Shown: positions 16,215-25,684, counted from the stretch's first letter. The stretch: 64,000 nucleotides of DNA from Pseudomonadota bacterium (GCA_023423275.1 JAFAFW010000109.1:75990-139989); one strand, 5' to 3'. Made by a program: numbers and translations. Notes: generated by a model not told the origin, from the letters alone.

Positions 16215-17108
16215 TTACTTCGCGATCTGAGGCATTCCGCGTCCGACCAGAGCTGCCGGCGACTGTCGACCTGCCCTGGCCGAGGCGAACCGGGCTGATT
16301 TCCTGCGCAGCCGCACCCCCGTCGCAGCACGCTCGGCTGGCGGAAAAATATCGAGGCTTGGCCAGAGACCCGTGATCAATGTTCGCGCGTATCCATCGGC
16401 ATGACCGGCCCGCCGCAGGCTCGCCGCGGCTCCTTGATGATCATAGGCAAGCCGGTGGGTCGAGACCTGCACGCTGCCGCTTTCGTGTTTGATCACACCA
16501 TACCAGACCTCGGGCGTGCCATCATTGGCGGGCATTCCGATAACGCCAGGGTTGAACCACAGTCCGCCGTCCAATCGCGTGATGAATGGAACTCCGGCGT
16601 GACCGGCGATGACGATATCGCAATCGGCCAGCGCGAAGTCTTCGGTCAAAGCCGCCTGATCGGACGCGAAAAGGAAGCGATTGATCTGCGTAACCCCACC
16701 GTGAATGACGCGCAAACGCAGCCCGGCATACTGCATCGTCACCGTTTTCGGCAGCCCGGCCATCCACGCACGGCTCGCATCGCTCATGCGCGCATTCGCG
16801 AATGGGTACCATCCCTTGGCCAGGACATCGCAGGCACTGCCGGGCTCGAACCCACACGCACAATCCGCCGCCCCTTCGGCAAGTTGTTCTTCGCAATTCC
16901 CCGCAATGACATGCACGCCCCACGCCCGCACCAGTACGGTCGTTTCCTCCGGCTCCGCACAATAGGCGACGATATCGCCGGTACAGATGATCCGGTCCGG
17001 AGCGATACCAAGCCGCTCGGCTTCGGACTTCATGGCTTGCGTGGCACGCAGATTCGAATACGGCCCACCGAAAACAATCAGCGGCTCATCGGACGAGAAC
17101 GTCAGCAC
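16215..17108 (-). CDS. Metallophosphoesterase-like protein with degenerate first motif
   Basis: The 297-residue protein is a calcineurin-like phosphoesterase by its later blocks: CTGDIVAYCAEP (motif II GD), AGNCEEQ (motif III GN-x-E), HGG, GHAGVPF and WFNPGVIG. Motif I, normally D-x-H, reads FGGPYSNLRA, so both first-metal ligands appear lost, and motif III has Cys where His is usual. A basic, Arg/Ala-rich tail follows residue 250. It starts with GTG at 17108, behind GGGAG, 54 bases after the GmrSD-type gene on the same strand. It may be a single-metal or non-catalytic form. Confidence 0.75.
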   Translation of the reverse strand: MLTFSSDEPLIVFGGPYSNLRATQAMKSEAERLGIAPDRIICTGDIVAYCAEPEETTVLVRAWGVHVIAGNCEEQLAEGAADCACGFEPGSACDVLAKGWYPFANARMSDASRAWMAGLPKTVTMQYAGLRLRVIHGGVTQINRFLFASDQAALTEDFALADCDIVIAGHAGVPFITRLDGGLWFNPGVIGMPANDGTPEVWYGVIKHESGSVQVSTHRLAYDHQGAAASLRRAGHADGYARTLITGLWPSLDIFPPAERAATGVRLRRKSARFASARAGRQSPAALVGRGMPQIAK

Positions 17109-17162
17109 ATCGATACTCCCGCAGGCCGACCGATTGTCCCGGGTGCGGCCCGGTCGCGCAAC

Positions 17163-18959
17163 TCAAACCTCGGTGACCCGCGTCCGTTCCGGCGCCTCGG
17201 TCCGCTTGGTTGATTTCGGCTTGCGACCGGAACTGCGGAAATCGCCCGCATCAGGTGCCAGCACGCCCGACAGATCCAGGCGCCAGATTTCCTCCAGGAT
17301 ACGCAGGAAGCGCGCTTCGCGCGCTCTGATCTCGACGGGTGTCCAGCTTTCCAGCTCATTCACTTCACGGGTCAGAACCGGCATATCACCATCACCCGGC
17401 TTGAAGAAAATCGCTTTCTTGCGTGCAAAATCCTGATTGCTCGCCCTGTCGTTCTGGGTGCGCCGGACGAGAACGAGATTACCGATCGACTGAGCCAGCC
17501 TTTCCCGTTCGTCGGCTTCCGGAAACCATGTCCGCCACTGACTGCTGCGTCCTGGATTTTGCGGCAGCACGTGCTCGACCGTCCAGTCCGTTGGCGTCAG
17601 ATTTTGCGGCGAGCCAGCCAGTTCGTCGTTCAGCCTCAGCAGCACGAGCTTACAGGTCTGCGGATGACGCTCGTGCAGGTTCCGCAGATTGGCCGCGACG
17701 TGGCGCAGCTCCTCGCGTGACAGAGTGCATGGCGATTGTCCGGGATCGAGGATCGTGCCCTTGGCGATCGCGCCCAGAAGCCCATTCGATCGCGTCGCCC
17801 GCTTGCTCGCGCCGATGCACTGCAATCTCAAGGCATAAGCGAACGGCTCGATGACCTCGAGCAATTGCAGCGTCAGCCGCGCGTTCTGCCGCGTCAGGTG
17901 CAGAGATTGTATGGTTGCAGGAACCCACTCGGAACTGCCAAGCCATGACAGATAGCGCAGCCGGCGATTGATCTCCGCCGACTCGCCGGCATCCTGATGA
18001 CCAGCCCGGCAGACGGTCTCGTATGCATCAGCCAATGGCACGAGCACGTCAAACACGAAGGTCTCGCTGCCTCCCACCTCATCCTTCACGGCGCGGATGC
18101 CGGCGATGATCGGCAGCTTGCCCTTGCCCTTGATCATGCGCAGATAGCTGAAGAAAGAGTCGAACTCGCCGCCGAGCCGCTGATCGACCGCGTCCCATGC
18201 TGCCTCGACCGCTGCTGCGCGGTCGGAGGGAACGCCACCCAGGACTTCGGCTTTGAGAATGTCCTTGCGTGCCAGTGGGCGGCCGCGATCGTTCAGCACC
18301 GAGAATAGCCGATGACCGCGGTCGAGATCAGTCGTAACGATCGCCACGACATGACAGCACTGCAGCACGAATGCAAACAATCGATGGCGCTCGTCGGCTG
18401 TCATTGCCGCGAGCTCACTGACGAAGTGATCACGCACATCAATGATGGCCTGCGCTCCAGGCTCCAGATCCTGCGGATCCGTCTCCTCGTTGCACGCCCC
18501 AAACGTGAGCGCATAGTCGATCAGGAAATTGTCGTCGCCGCGCCTGAGCTGAAGCCGGAAACCGTTGCCGCCACGGACTGTGATCAGCGCATCCAACTTG
18601 CCCGCCACATCATCCTCGTAGCGGGACGAGACGTCGCGCAACGCTGCAAGCAGGATCATGAGCGTCGTCAACCGCTGCTGACCGTCGACGATATCCAGCG
18701 TACGCGGCTCCGGGAACGCGCCATCGCGCCAACCCGAGACACCATCGGGATCCGTCAGCAAAATGGCCCCCAGGAAGTAGTCGGGCTCGGACGGCTGCTC
18801 ATCCTCGGGGCCGAGGGCAAGCAGGATGTCATCCAGAAGCTGCGCTGCTTCCTTGACGGTCCAAGAGAACCGGCGTTGATAAGCAGGAACCTTGAAGCGA
18901 AAAGGGTCAGAGAAGAGATCGGCGACGCGAAGCGGCGCTGTATAGAGACCAGGGAACAT
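17163..18959 (-). CDS. GmrSD-type nuclease, DUF262 plus DUF1524
   Basis: The 598-residue protein fuses an N-terminal DUF262 (ParB/Srx-fold NTPase-like) region, seen in VPAYQRRFSW and DIVDGQQRLTTLMIL, to a C-terminal DUF1524 HNH/His-Me nuclease region with TVEHVLPQNP and NLVLVRRTQND...FARKKAIF. This is the single-chain layout of GmrSD, a type IV restriction enzyme that in characterised members cleaves glucosylated hydroxymethylcytosine DNA using nucleotide. Other DUF262/DUF1524 proteins have different targets, so the modified-base specificity is not certain. No methylase or other defence gene is adjacent. The last residues are basic and Arg/Lys/Ser-rich. Confidence 0.85.
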   Translation of the reverse strand: MFPGLYTAPLRVADLFSDPFRFKVPAYQRRFSWTVKEAAQLLDDILLALGPEDEQPSEPDYFLGAILLTDPDGVSGWRDGAFPEPRTLDIVDGQQRLTTLMILLAALRDVSSRYEDDVAGKLDALITVRGGNGFRLQLRRGDDNFLIDYALTFGACNEETDPQDLEPGAQAIIDVRDHFVSELAAMTADERHRLFAFVLQCCHVVAIVTTDLDRGHRLFSVLNDRGRPLARKDILKAEVLGGVPSDRAAAVEAAWDAVDQRLGGEFDSFFSYLRMIKGKGKLPIIAGIRAVKDEVGGSETFVFDVLVPLADAYETVCRAGHQDAGESAEINRRLRYLSWLGSSEWVPATIQSLHLTRQNARLTLQLLEVIEPFAYALRLQCIGASKRATRSNGLLGAIAKGTILDPGQSPCTLSREELRHVAANLRNLHERHPQTCKLVLLRLNDELAGSPQNLTPTDWTVEHVLPQNPGRSSQWRTWFPEADERERLAQSIGNLVLVRRTQNDRASNQDFARKKAIFFKPGDGDMPVLTREVNELESWTPVEIRAREARFLRILEEIWRLDLSGVLAPDAGDFRSSGRKPKSTKRTEAPERTRVTEV

Positions 18960-19122
18960 GTCTTGTTTATCGTCTTAGGGTGGGAATGTTCACCCGGCGT
19001 GTAGATCCAAGACGTAAGTTACCATCTGGCTCGCTGGACTGATAGGCAGAGATGGTTGAATCTCAGTTTTCCACAGCCTGCGTGCAGGGACGCATCACTC
19101 CCCCTTCGCGCAGGCCGGTGGT

Positions 19123-19518
19123 GTGCCACGGGGTCGGGCTTTGAACAGTGAAACTCGCGCTGGCACAGACCGCGTCTTCAAGATCCTGACGACCGACCAA
19201 TGGGCGCAGACCGTTCGCGACGGCGCCTTCACCGGCTCCCGCGATGACGTGCGTGATGGCTTTATCCATCTCTCGACGGCTGACCAGGTTGAAGGTACGC
19301 TGGAACGGCATTTTCGCGGCCAGCAGGGCCTTGTTCTGGTGGCGTTCGCGGTTGCGCGCCTCGATCCTGGCGCCTTGCGATGGGAACCCTCCCGCGGAGG
19401 TGCGCTTTTTCCTCACCTTTATGGCCAATTGCCTGCTGCGGCCGCGCTGTGGCATACCCCGCTGAACCTAGGGCCAGACGGTCTACCGCAAGTTCCGGGA
19501 GATCTCTTAATATGTTGA
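19123..19518 (+). CDS. DUF952 domain protein
   Basis: The 131-residue protein contains VFKILTTDQW, DGFIHLSTADQVEGTL and FPHLYGQLP, the characteristic blocks of DUF952, a small fold related to ADP-ribosyltransferase-like proteins whose role is not established. It precedes pyrD, and the two overlap by 7 bases (pyrD ATG at 19512, stop at 19516-19518), a pairing common in alphaproteobacteria. The start is GTG at 19123 or TTG at 19141; the conserved domain begins after both. Confidence 0.85.
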   Translation: MPRGRALNSETRAGTDRVFKILTTDQWAQTVRDGAFTGSRDDVRDGFIHLSTADQVEGTLERHFRGQQGLVLVAFAVARLDPGALRWEPSRGGALFPHLYGQLPAAAALWHTPLNLGPDGLPQVPGDLLIC

Positions 19519-20606
19519 AGTTCGGCCTGGAATTGGCCCGCCCGCTGCTTTTCGCGCTCGATCCAGAACAGGCGCACGAAGTGACGCTGCGTTCGCTCGA
19601 AGCGGGCGTCTACCCCCGTGCCGACCAGCCGGATGATCCCCGCCTCGCGAACGAGGTCTGGGGCCTGCGCTTCCCGAATCCGATCGGCATCGCGGCAGGT
19701 TTCGACAAGGATGCCCGTGTCCCCGATGCAATCCTCAATATGGGCTGCGGGTTTGCCGAAGCGGGCAGCATCACACCGTTGCCGCAGGCTGGAAATCCGA
19801 AACCCCGCGTCTTCAGGCTGATCCCCGAGCATGCCGTCATCAACCGGCTCGGTTTCAATAATGGAGGCCATTCCGCAGCGCTGGAGCGACTTCGACAGCG
19901 CCCGCGCAATGGAATCGTCGGCGTCAACATCGGCGCCAACAAGGATGCCGCCGACCGCACCGCCGACTACATTCTCGGCGTTGAGACCTTCTACGACGTG
20001 GCGAGCTATCTGGCCGTCAACATCTCATCGCCGAACACGCCGGGCCTGCGGGATCTGCAGGCTCCTGCTGCGCTCGACGACCTGCTCGGCCGGGTGTTCG
20101 AGGCACGCGAACGGCGCATTGCAACCGGGGCGCGCAAGGTGCCGATCGTCGTCAAGATCGCGCCCGACATCGCCGAGGATGATCTGGCGCCGATCGTCGA
20201 ACAGATGGTCGCGCACGGCGTCGATGGAATTTCGGTCTCGAACACGACACTGACGCGACCTGGACTGGCCGATAACTCGGCCGCAAAGGAGGCTGGCGGA
20301 CTGTCCGGCCGGCCGCTGTTCCATCGCTCGACGGTGATGCTTGCGAGAGTTCATCGCCTGACCGGCGGCCGTATCCCGCTCATCGGGATCGGTGGCATCG
20401 ATAGCCCGGAAACAGCGCTCTCGAAGATCGTCGCCGGGGCAACATTGCTGCAGCTCTACACCGGCCTGATCTATGAGGGACCGGGCCTGATCGGCCGCAT
20501 CAAGCAAGGTCTAACCGATGCGATCGGCTGCAAGGATGGCACGTCACTCTCCTGTCTCATCGGCGCCAAAGCTGAACAATGGGCCAACAAGCCGCTGGAT
20601 TCCTGA
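19512..20606 (+). CDS. pyrD: Dihydroorotate dehydrogenase (quinone), class 2
   Basis: PyrD oxidises dihydroorotate to orotate in pyrimidine synthesis and passes electrons to the quinone pool through FMN at the inner membrane. The 364-residue product has an N-terminal amphipathic quinone tunnel helix (LKFGLELARPLLFAL), AAGFDKDA, NRLGFNN, the catalytic Ser in NISSPNTPGLR, and GGIDS/GATLLQLYTG phosphate-binding loops. The start at 19512 lies inside the end of the DUF952 gene, so translation is probably coupled; a longer frame from 19380 is a shadow. The gene ends 2 bases before the convergent MATE gene. Confidence 0.97.
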   Translation: MLKFGLELARPLLFALDPEQAHEVTLRSLEAGVYPRADQPDDPRLANEVWGLRFPNPIGIAAGFDKDARVPDAILNMGCGFAEAGSITPLPQAGNPKPRVFRLIPEHAVINRLGFNNGGHSAALERLRQRPRNGIVGVNIGANKDAADRTADYILGVETFYDVASYLAVNISSPNTPGLRDLQAPAALDDLLGRVFEARERRIATGARKVPIVVKIAPDIAEDDLAPIVEQMVAHGVDGISVSNTTLTRPGLADNSAAKEAGGLSGRPLFHRSTVMLARVHRLTGGRIPLIGIGGIDSPETALSKIVAGATLLQLYTGLIYEGPGLIGRIKQGLTDAIGCKDGTSLSCLIGAKAEQWANKPLDS

Positions 20607-20608
20607 TC

Positions 20609-21976
20609 TCAGACGGCTCCAGTGGCGGGAAACGACGAGCGCGCAAGAGCCGGATAGCGCTGGAGGAGTGTTAGCGACCGGGCGATGTAGAAGATCAGAC
20701 TTGCCGCCCAAAGCCCGTGATTTCCGAACTGCGGTGACAGCACGGCCCAGGCTGCAAAGAAGATCGCGACACTTACGATCATCATGTTGCGCATATCGGC
20801 GGTTCGTGTCGCGCCGATGAACACGCCGTCCAACTGGAAGCACCAGACGCCGATGATCGGCGTCAGAACCACCCAGAACAGATACTCGCGCGCCAGTTGC
20901 CGCACCTCCGGGCTGGTCGTCATGAAATCGATGATCGTTGGCCCGGTCGCCCAAATGAAAGCGCTGAGCACCGCGCCGACCACGGCCGCCCAGAACATCG
21001 ACAAACGGATCGCCTCCTCAAAGCGCGCACGCACGCGTGCGCCGATCGAACGCCCGACCAGGCTTTCGGCCGCAAACGCGAAGCCATCCAGAAGATTGGA
21101 TGTGATGACCACCAAAGACTGCAAGATCGCGTTGGCCGCCAGCGTCAGATCGCCGGAGCGTGCGCCCTGCGCGGTGAAAAACAGCACCACCGTCACGGCA
21201 CACAGCGTGCGGATCATGATGTCGCTGTTGACCTGAAATGTCCGCTTGATGTGCGCCGGGTCGAACACTTGCCGAACGTCGGCGACTGCGCCACGTCGCA
21301 CCAGTTCGCGGTACGCAAGCACAAGCCCGACAAGCGCCGCGGACCACTCGGAGACAAGCGCCGCCGTTCCGACACCGGCCACACCATACGCAAGGCCCAT
21401 GACCAGCACGATGGCCAGGGCCATGTTCATGAGGTTCAGGAAAATCTGCACCAGAACTGCCAGGCCGGTGCGCCCGATACCGATGAACCAGCCGAGCAAG
21501 GCGAAATTGATGAGACCGGCAGGGGCCGCCCAGATGCGGATTTCGAAATAGGTCCGCGCCGCCTCCTCGACAGCAGCGCTTGCGCCCATGACCTGAAAGG
21601 CAGCCCAGGCGATCAGCGCCTGAATAGCGATCAACGCGATCCCGGCCGTCACCGCAACGGCCAGCGCACGATGCAAGTTGGCGGCAACTTCAGAGGTATC
21701 CTGCGCGCCCAGCGCCTGCGCCGTCAGGCCCGTCGTGCCCATTCGCAGGAACGCGAACGCCCAATACAGAAAATTGAAGATGGTCGCTCCCACCGCCACG
21801 CCACCAATGAGGTGCGGCAAGCCGAGTTGACCGATTACCACCGTATCGACGAACCCGATCAGCGGCGTCGTCGCATTGGACAACATGATCGGCACCGCGA
21901 TCAGCAACACGTCGCGGTGCGTGATGGGACGAGCGGCGTTGTCGGCATCGGCCGCTGCGGCGTTTCCGTGGCTCAT
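20609..21976 (-). CDS. MATE family efflux transporter (DinF-like)
   Basis: The 455-residue protein has about twelve transmembrane segments in two related halves. It starts with ITHRDVLLIAVPIMLSNATTPLIGFVDTVVIGQLG, the first-helix signature of DinF-type multidrug and toxin extrusion transporters, and the Pro- and Asp-containing helix 1 block is intact. It likely exports cationic drugs or metabolites in exchange for Na+ or H+. It is followed by no other transport gene; the small membrane protein gene upstream on the same strand ends 24 bases before it. Confidence 0.9.
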   Translation of the reverse strand: MSHGNAAAADADNAARPITHRDVLLIAVPIMLSNATTPLIGFVDTVVIGQLGLPHLIGGVAVGATIFNFLYWAFAFLRMGTTGLTAQALGAQDTSEVAANLHRALAVAVTAGIALIAIQALIAWAAFQVMGASAAVEEAARTYFEIRIWAAPAGLINFALLGWFIGIGRTGLAVLVQIFLNLMNMALAIVLVMGLAYGVAGVGTAALVSEWSAALVGLVLAYRELVRRGAVADVRQVFDPAHIKRTFQVNSDIMIRTLCAVTVVLFFTAQGARSGDLTLAANAILQSLVVITSNLLDGFAFAAESLVGRSIGARVRARFEEAIRLSMFWAAVVGAVLSAFIWATGPTIIDFMTTSPEVRQLAREYLFWVVLTPIIGVWCFQLDGVFIGATRTADMRNMMIVSVAIFFAAWAVLSPQFGNHGLWAASLIFYIARSLTLLQRYPALARSSFPATGAV

Positions 21977-22000
21977 GGCTTCGGACGTCGGTCCGATCGG

Positions 22001-22282
22001 CTACGGACGCCGGTCATCGGAGCGCCGGCCCATACCGAGCAGCCGCGCGATGAGCCAGATCGGGAAGACGATCACCGCGCCGATGAGGAAGTACTGGACG
22101 ATCCACTCAACAGCACCGAAACCCATGTCGTAGATCCGGCGGATCAGCACATCGAGGCGATAGATGATATCGGATGGCGTGATGCCAAGCGCCGACAGCA
22201 CGATGCCGACGACGACCGACAGCAGAATGAGGCGTATGATGACGCCAAGCGGGTTGCCGCCGAAGAATTGATCGCGATTCAT
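22001..22282 (-). CDS. Small integral membrane protein, DUF6460-like
   Basis: The 93-residue protein has two hydrophobic helices (PLGVIIRLILLSVVVGIVLS and YFLIGAVIVFPIWLIARLLG) around a short amphipathic linker with IRRIYDMGF. It resembles the alphaproteobacterial DUF6460 family of unknown function. The ATG at 22282 gives the usual MNRDQFFGGNPL start; the longer frame from 22423 overlaps the divergent helicase gene and is rejected. It probably sits upstream of the MATE gene in one transcript. Confidence 0.7.
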   Translation of the reverse strand: MNRDQFFGGNPLGVIIRLILLSVVVGIVLSALGITPSDIIYRLDVLIRRIYDMGFGAVEWIVQYFLIGAVIVFPIWLIARLLGMGRRSDDRRP

Positions 22283-22412
22283 TTCGATCTCGCTCTGTGC
22301 CGTACCACGCGCCGCACCCCAGCAGGCTTCTCCTGGGATACCGTGTGCCTCTAGCATAGTTCGCGGCGCGACTGAACCAGCGTCCGTCCCGACCACTTCC
22401 AGCGACGTGTAG

Positions 22413-24962
22413 ATGGCAGGCAAGCGTTTGATATCAAAGAAATCTGAAAGCAGTCCTCGGATGCTTCCGGACGTCTTCCAGCGCTGGTTCGCCCACCGCG
22501 GCTGGTCGCTGCGCGAACATCAGCGTGCCCTGCTCGAAAAGGTCCAGCAACGCCGCTCGACATTGCTGATTGCCCCCACGGGTGCCGGCAAGACGCTGGC
22601 GGGCTTCCTGCCGAGCCTTGTCGAGCTGACAAACGGCGCGCCGGAACGCCAGGGCGCGGGGTTGCATACGCTGTACATTTCGCCGCTGAAGGCGCTCGCG
22701 GTCGACGTGGCGCGCAACTTGCTGACGCCCGTCGAGGAAATGCAGCTTCCGATCAGCATCGAGACACGCACCGCCGATACGTCCGTCGGGAAGCGGCAGC
22801 GGCAGCGCACCAAGCCGCCGCATCTGTTGCTGACAACGCCGGAGCAGATCGCCCTGCTGCTCAGCCATTCGGATGCTGCCTACCTGTTCGCCGACCTGCG
22901 CACCATCGTCCTCGACGAACTGCATGCCCTGGTCGCCTCCAAGCGTGGCGACCTTCTGGCCCTCGATCTGGCACGCCTTGCCTCGCTCGCGCCGAACGCC
23001 GTGCGCGTCGGCCTGTCCGCCACGGTAGCGCGGCCATCCGAGCTGCGTGCGTATCTGCAGCCGCAGCACGAACCGCACCGCGCCATCCACATGGCCGATC
23101 TCGTCGTCACCGGCGGCGGCGTGAAGCCGGACATCAGCATCCTCGAGTGTGAAACCCCGCTGCCGTGGGCCGGGCATACGACGGTTTATGCAATCCCCGA
23201 GATTTACGCGGCAATCCGCGCCCATCGTCTGTCACTGCTGTTCGTCAATACGCGCATGCAGGCCGAACTGTTGTTCCAGGAACTCTGGAAAGCCAACGAC
23301 GATAATCTGCCCATCGCCCTTCACCATGGCTCGCTCGATGCGACGCAGCGGCGCAAGGTCGAAGCCGCGATGGCTGCAGGAAAACTGCGCGCGGTCATCG
23401 CGACATCGACGCTCGATCTCGGAATCGACTGGGGCGACGTCGATCTCGTCATCAACGTCGGTGCGCCGAAGGGCGCAAGCCGGCTGATCCAGCGCATCGG
23501 CCGCGCCAATCACCGGCTGGACGAGCCGTCGAAAGCCCTGCTGGTGCCATCGAACCGCTTCGAAGTGCTGGAATGCCGCGCGGCCCTCGACGCGGCCGAA
23601 GCCGGCGTGCAGGACGTCGTCCTGTCGCGCAACGGCGGGCTCGACGTTCTGGCGCAGCACATCATGGGCGTCGCCGTCGCGGGGCCGTTCAGTCCTGACG
23701 AGCTTTACGCCGAAGTGCGTTCCGCCCAGCCCTACGCAAATCTCACACGCCGCGACTTCGACCGTGCCGTCGAATTCGTCGCCACCGGTGGCTACGCGCT
23801 GCAATCCTACGAGCGCTTTGCGCGTCTGCGTCCGACAGATGATGGACGCCTGCGGCTCGCACATCCGCGACTGGCACAGCAGTATCGGATGAACGCAGGA
23901 ACAATCGTTGAAAGCCCGATGCTGAAGGTGCGCCTCGTCGGCCGGAAGGGTGCGCCGTCGCCCAAACGAACGCTGCCAACCTATGGAGGCCGCGTGCTCG
24001 GTGAGATCGAGGAGGACTTCATCGGCGAACTGGCGCTCGGAGATACGTTCGTGTTCGGCGGCGAGGTCGTCAGGTTTGAGGGACTGCGCGATACGGACGC
24101 GTTCGTCTCGCGCGCATGGTCATCCGACCCGAAAATCCCGAGCTATGCGGGCGGCAAGTTTCCACTCTCCACGCATCTTGCGTCGCGCGTACGGGCGATG
24201 TTGGCCGATCCGCGAAGCTGGTCCGGTCTGCCGATACCGGTTGCGGAATGGCTGGGCCTGCAGCAACGCCGCTCCACGCTGCCGACCGCAGACGAGGTGC
24301 TGATCGAGACCTTTCCACGTGGTCAGAAACACCATCTGGTTACCTACGCCTTCGAAGGTCGTTTGGCTCATCAATCACTGGGCATGCTGCTGACCCGACG
24401 CCTGGAACGCGCTCGCGCGGCACCACTCGGCTTCGTCGCCAACGACTACGGCCTCGCGATTTGGACTGCCCGCGACTTGTCGCAAATGATCTCCGACGGC
24501 TCGCTCGATCTCGATCGGCTGTTCGCCGAGGATATGCTCGGCGACGACCTCGAAGCCTGGCTCGCCGAATCCAACCTGATGAAGCGTACTTTCCGGATAT
24601 GCGCCATCATTGCCGGGCTGATCGAGCGCCGCCATCCCGGCAAGGAGAAGAGCGGCCGACAACTCTCGGTCTCATCAAACTTGGTCTACGACGTCCTGCG
24701 CCAGCACGACCCGCAACACATCCTGTTGGAGGCTGCCTGGGCCGATGCGGCAAGCGGCCTGTTGGACATTTCCCGCCTCGGCAGCTTCCTGCGTCGCATA
24801 AAAGGCCGAATCAGGCATCAATCGCTATCATCCGTGTCGCCGCTCGCCGTCCCCATCCTGCTGGAAATCGGACGCGAGGCCGTTCACGGCGCGGCACGCG
24901 AGGGACTTTTGCGGGACGCAGCCGAGGAATTGATCGCCGAGGCCGTCCGGGAGACTGCCTGA
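22413..24962 (+). CDS. Ligase-associated DNA damage response DEXH helicase (Lhr-like)
   Basis: The 849-residue superfamily 2 helicase has APTGAGKTLAGF (Walker A), DELHAL (Walker B), VGLSATV (motif III) and LIQRIGRANHR (motif VI), followed by the Lhr-type winged-helix and C-terminal domains. Its size and its direct overlap with a PdeM phosphoesterase gene identify the ligase-associated (LHR) DNA damage response form rather than full-length Lhr. The stop overlaps the pdeM start by one base, so the pair is coupled. ATG 22461, 16 codons in, is an alternative start. No ligase or MBL-fold exonuclease of the full set is in the window. Confidence 0.93.
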   Translation: MAGKRLISKKSESSPRMLPDVFQRWFAHRGWSLREHQRALLEKVQQRRSTLLIAPTGAGKTLAGFLPSLVELTNGAPERQGAGLHTLYISPLKALAVDVARNLLTPVEEMQLPISIETRTADTSVGKRQRQRTKPPHLLLTTPEQIALLLSHSDAAYLFADLRTIVLDELHALVASKRGDLLALDLARLASLAPNAVRVGLSATVARPSELRAYLQPQHEPHRAIHMADLVVTGGGVKPDISILECETPLPWAGHTTVYAIPEIYAAIRAHRLSLLFVNTRMQAELLFQELWKANDDNLPIALHHGSLDATQRRKVEAAMAAGKLRAVIATSTLDLGIDWGDVDLVINVGAPKGASRLIQRIGRANHRLDEPSKALLVPSNRFEVLECRAALDAAEAGVQDVVLSRNGGLDVLAQHIMGVAVAGPFSPDELYAEVRSAQPYANLTRRDFDRAVEFVATGGYALQSYERFARLRPTDDGRLRLAHPRLAQQYRMNAGTIVESPMLKVRLVGRKGAPSPKRTLPTYGGRVLGEIEEDFIGELALGDTFVFGGEVVRFEGLRDTDAFVSRAWSSDPKIPSYAGGKFPLSTHLASRVRAMLADPRSWSGLPIPVAEWLGLQQRRSTLPTADEVLIETFPRGQKHHLVTYAFEGRLAHQSLGMLLTRRLERARAAPLGFVANDYGLAIWTARDLSQMISDGSLDLDRLFAEDMLGDDLEAWLAESNLMKRTFRICAIIAGLIERRHPGKEKSGRQLSVSSNLVYDVLRQHDPQHILLEAAWADAASGLLDISRLGSFLRRIKGRIRHQSLSSVSPLAVPILLEIGREAVHGAAREGLLRDAAEELIAEAVRETA

Positions 24963-25684
24963 TGCTGGGGCTGAAACCAGAACGCTACGAACTTCGCGAC
25001 TTCGACACGCAGCCGATTTCGGTCTGCGGAAAGTCGTTCATCGCCGATCAGTCGGGTGCGTTGTACTGGCCGGCCGAGCGCGCGCTGATCGTCGCTGACC
25101 TGCATCTGGAGAAAGGCTCGGCTCATGCCAGCCGCGGTGTCTTGCTGCCGCCCTACGACACGCGCCAGACGCTTCTCCGGCTCGCCGAGGCCATCGACCG
25201 CTACGAACCGGAAACGGTCATTGCGCTCGGCGACAGCTTGCACGATTGCGGCGCCGCCGATCGTATTTGCGATGACGACATCGATATCCTGAAGATCATG
25301 CAGGAAGACCGTCGCTGGATCTGGCTGAACGGCAATCATGATCCGGTCGTGGCCGACATTTTCGGCGGCGAATGTGCCCACGAACTCGTACGCGAGGGCA
25401 TCAAGCTGCGCCACGAGCCGCAACCGGGACGGATCACCCATGAGATCGCCGGACATCTGCATCCCGCCGCCCGTGTCTCGATCTATGGCACGGCCCTGCG
25501 CCGCCCGTGCTTCGTCAGCAATGGCTTGCGGCTGGTCATGCCCGCCTTTGGGACATTTACCGGCGGGCTGAATGTACTGGATGACGCCTTCCAGCCGCTG
25601 TTCAACGATGACGGCTTGGCTGTCTGGGTTCTGGGCTCGGAGGGCCTCTACCCCGTTGCAACCCGCCTTTTGCGCCGCGACTAG
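24962..25684 (+). CDS. pdeM: Ligase-associated DNA damage response endonuclease PdeM
   Basis: The 240-residue metallophosphoesterase has the complete motif set: IVADLHLEKG (D-x-H), ALGDSLHD (GD-xx-HD), LNGNHDP (GNHD) and EIAGHLHPAA (GH-x-H). This distinguishes it from the degenerate paralogue at 16215. PdeM members of the LHR set are predicted to cut DNA next to the helicase and ligase. The ATG at 24962 overlaps the helicase stop codon (TGATG). A much longer frame from 24116 runs antiparallel in frame with the helicase gene and is not real. Confidence 0.93.
   Translation: MLGLKPERYELRDFDTQPISVCGKSFIADQSGALYWPAERALIVADLHLEKGSAHASRGVLLPPYDTRQTLLRLAEAIDRYEPETVIALGDSLHDCGAADRICDDDIDILKIMQEDRRWIWLNGNHDPVVADIFGGECAHELVREGIKLRHEPQPGRITHEIAGHLHPAARVSIYGTALRRPCFVSNGLRLVMPAFGTFTGGLNVLDDAFQPLFNDDGLAVWVLGSEGLYPVATRLLRRD

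Noticed and set aside
20897..22354. Plus-strand open frame of 485 codons opposite the MATE and DUF6460-like genes
   Set aside because: The product is a low-complexity Arg/His/Asp/Gln-rich sequence without membrane segments or domains; both genes on the other strand are well supported.
24116..25684. Start of PdeM far inside the helicase gene
   Set aside because: The helicase frame runs to 24962 with intact C-terminal blocks, so PdeM begins at 24962, where its stop-overlapping ATG lies.
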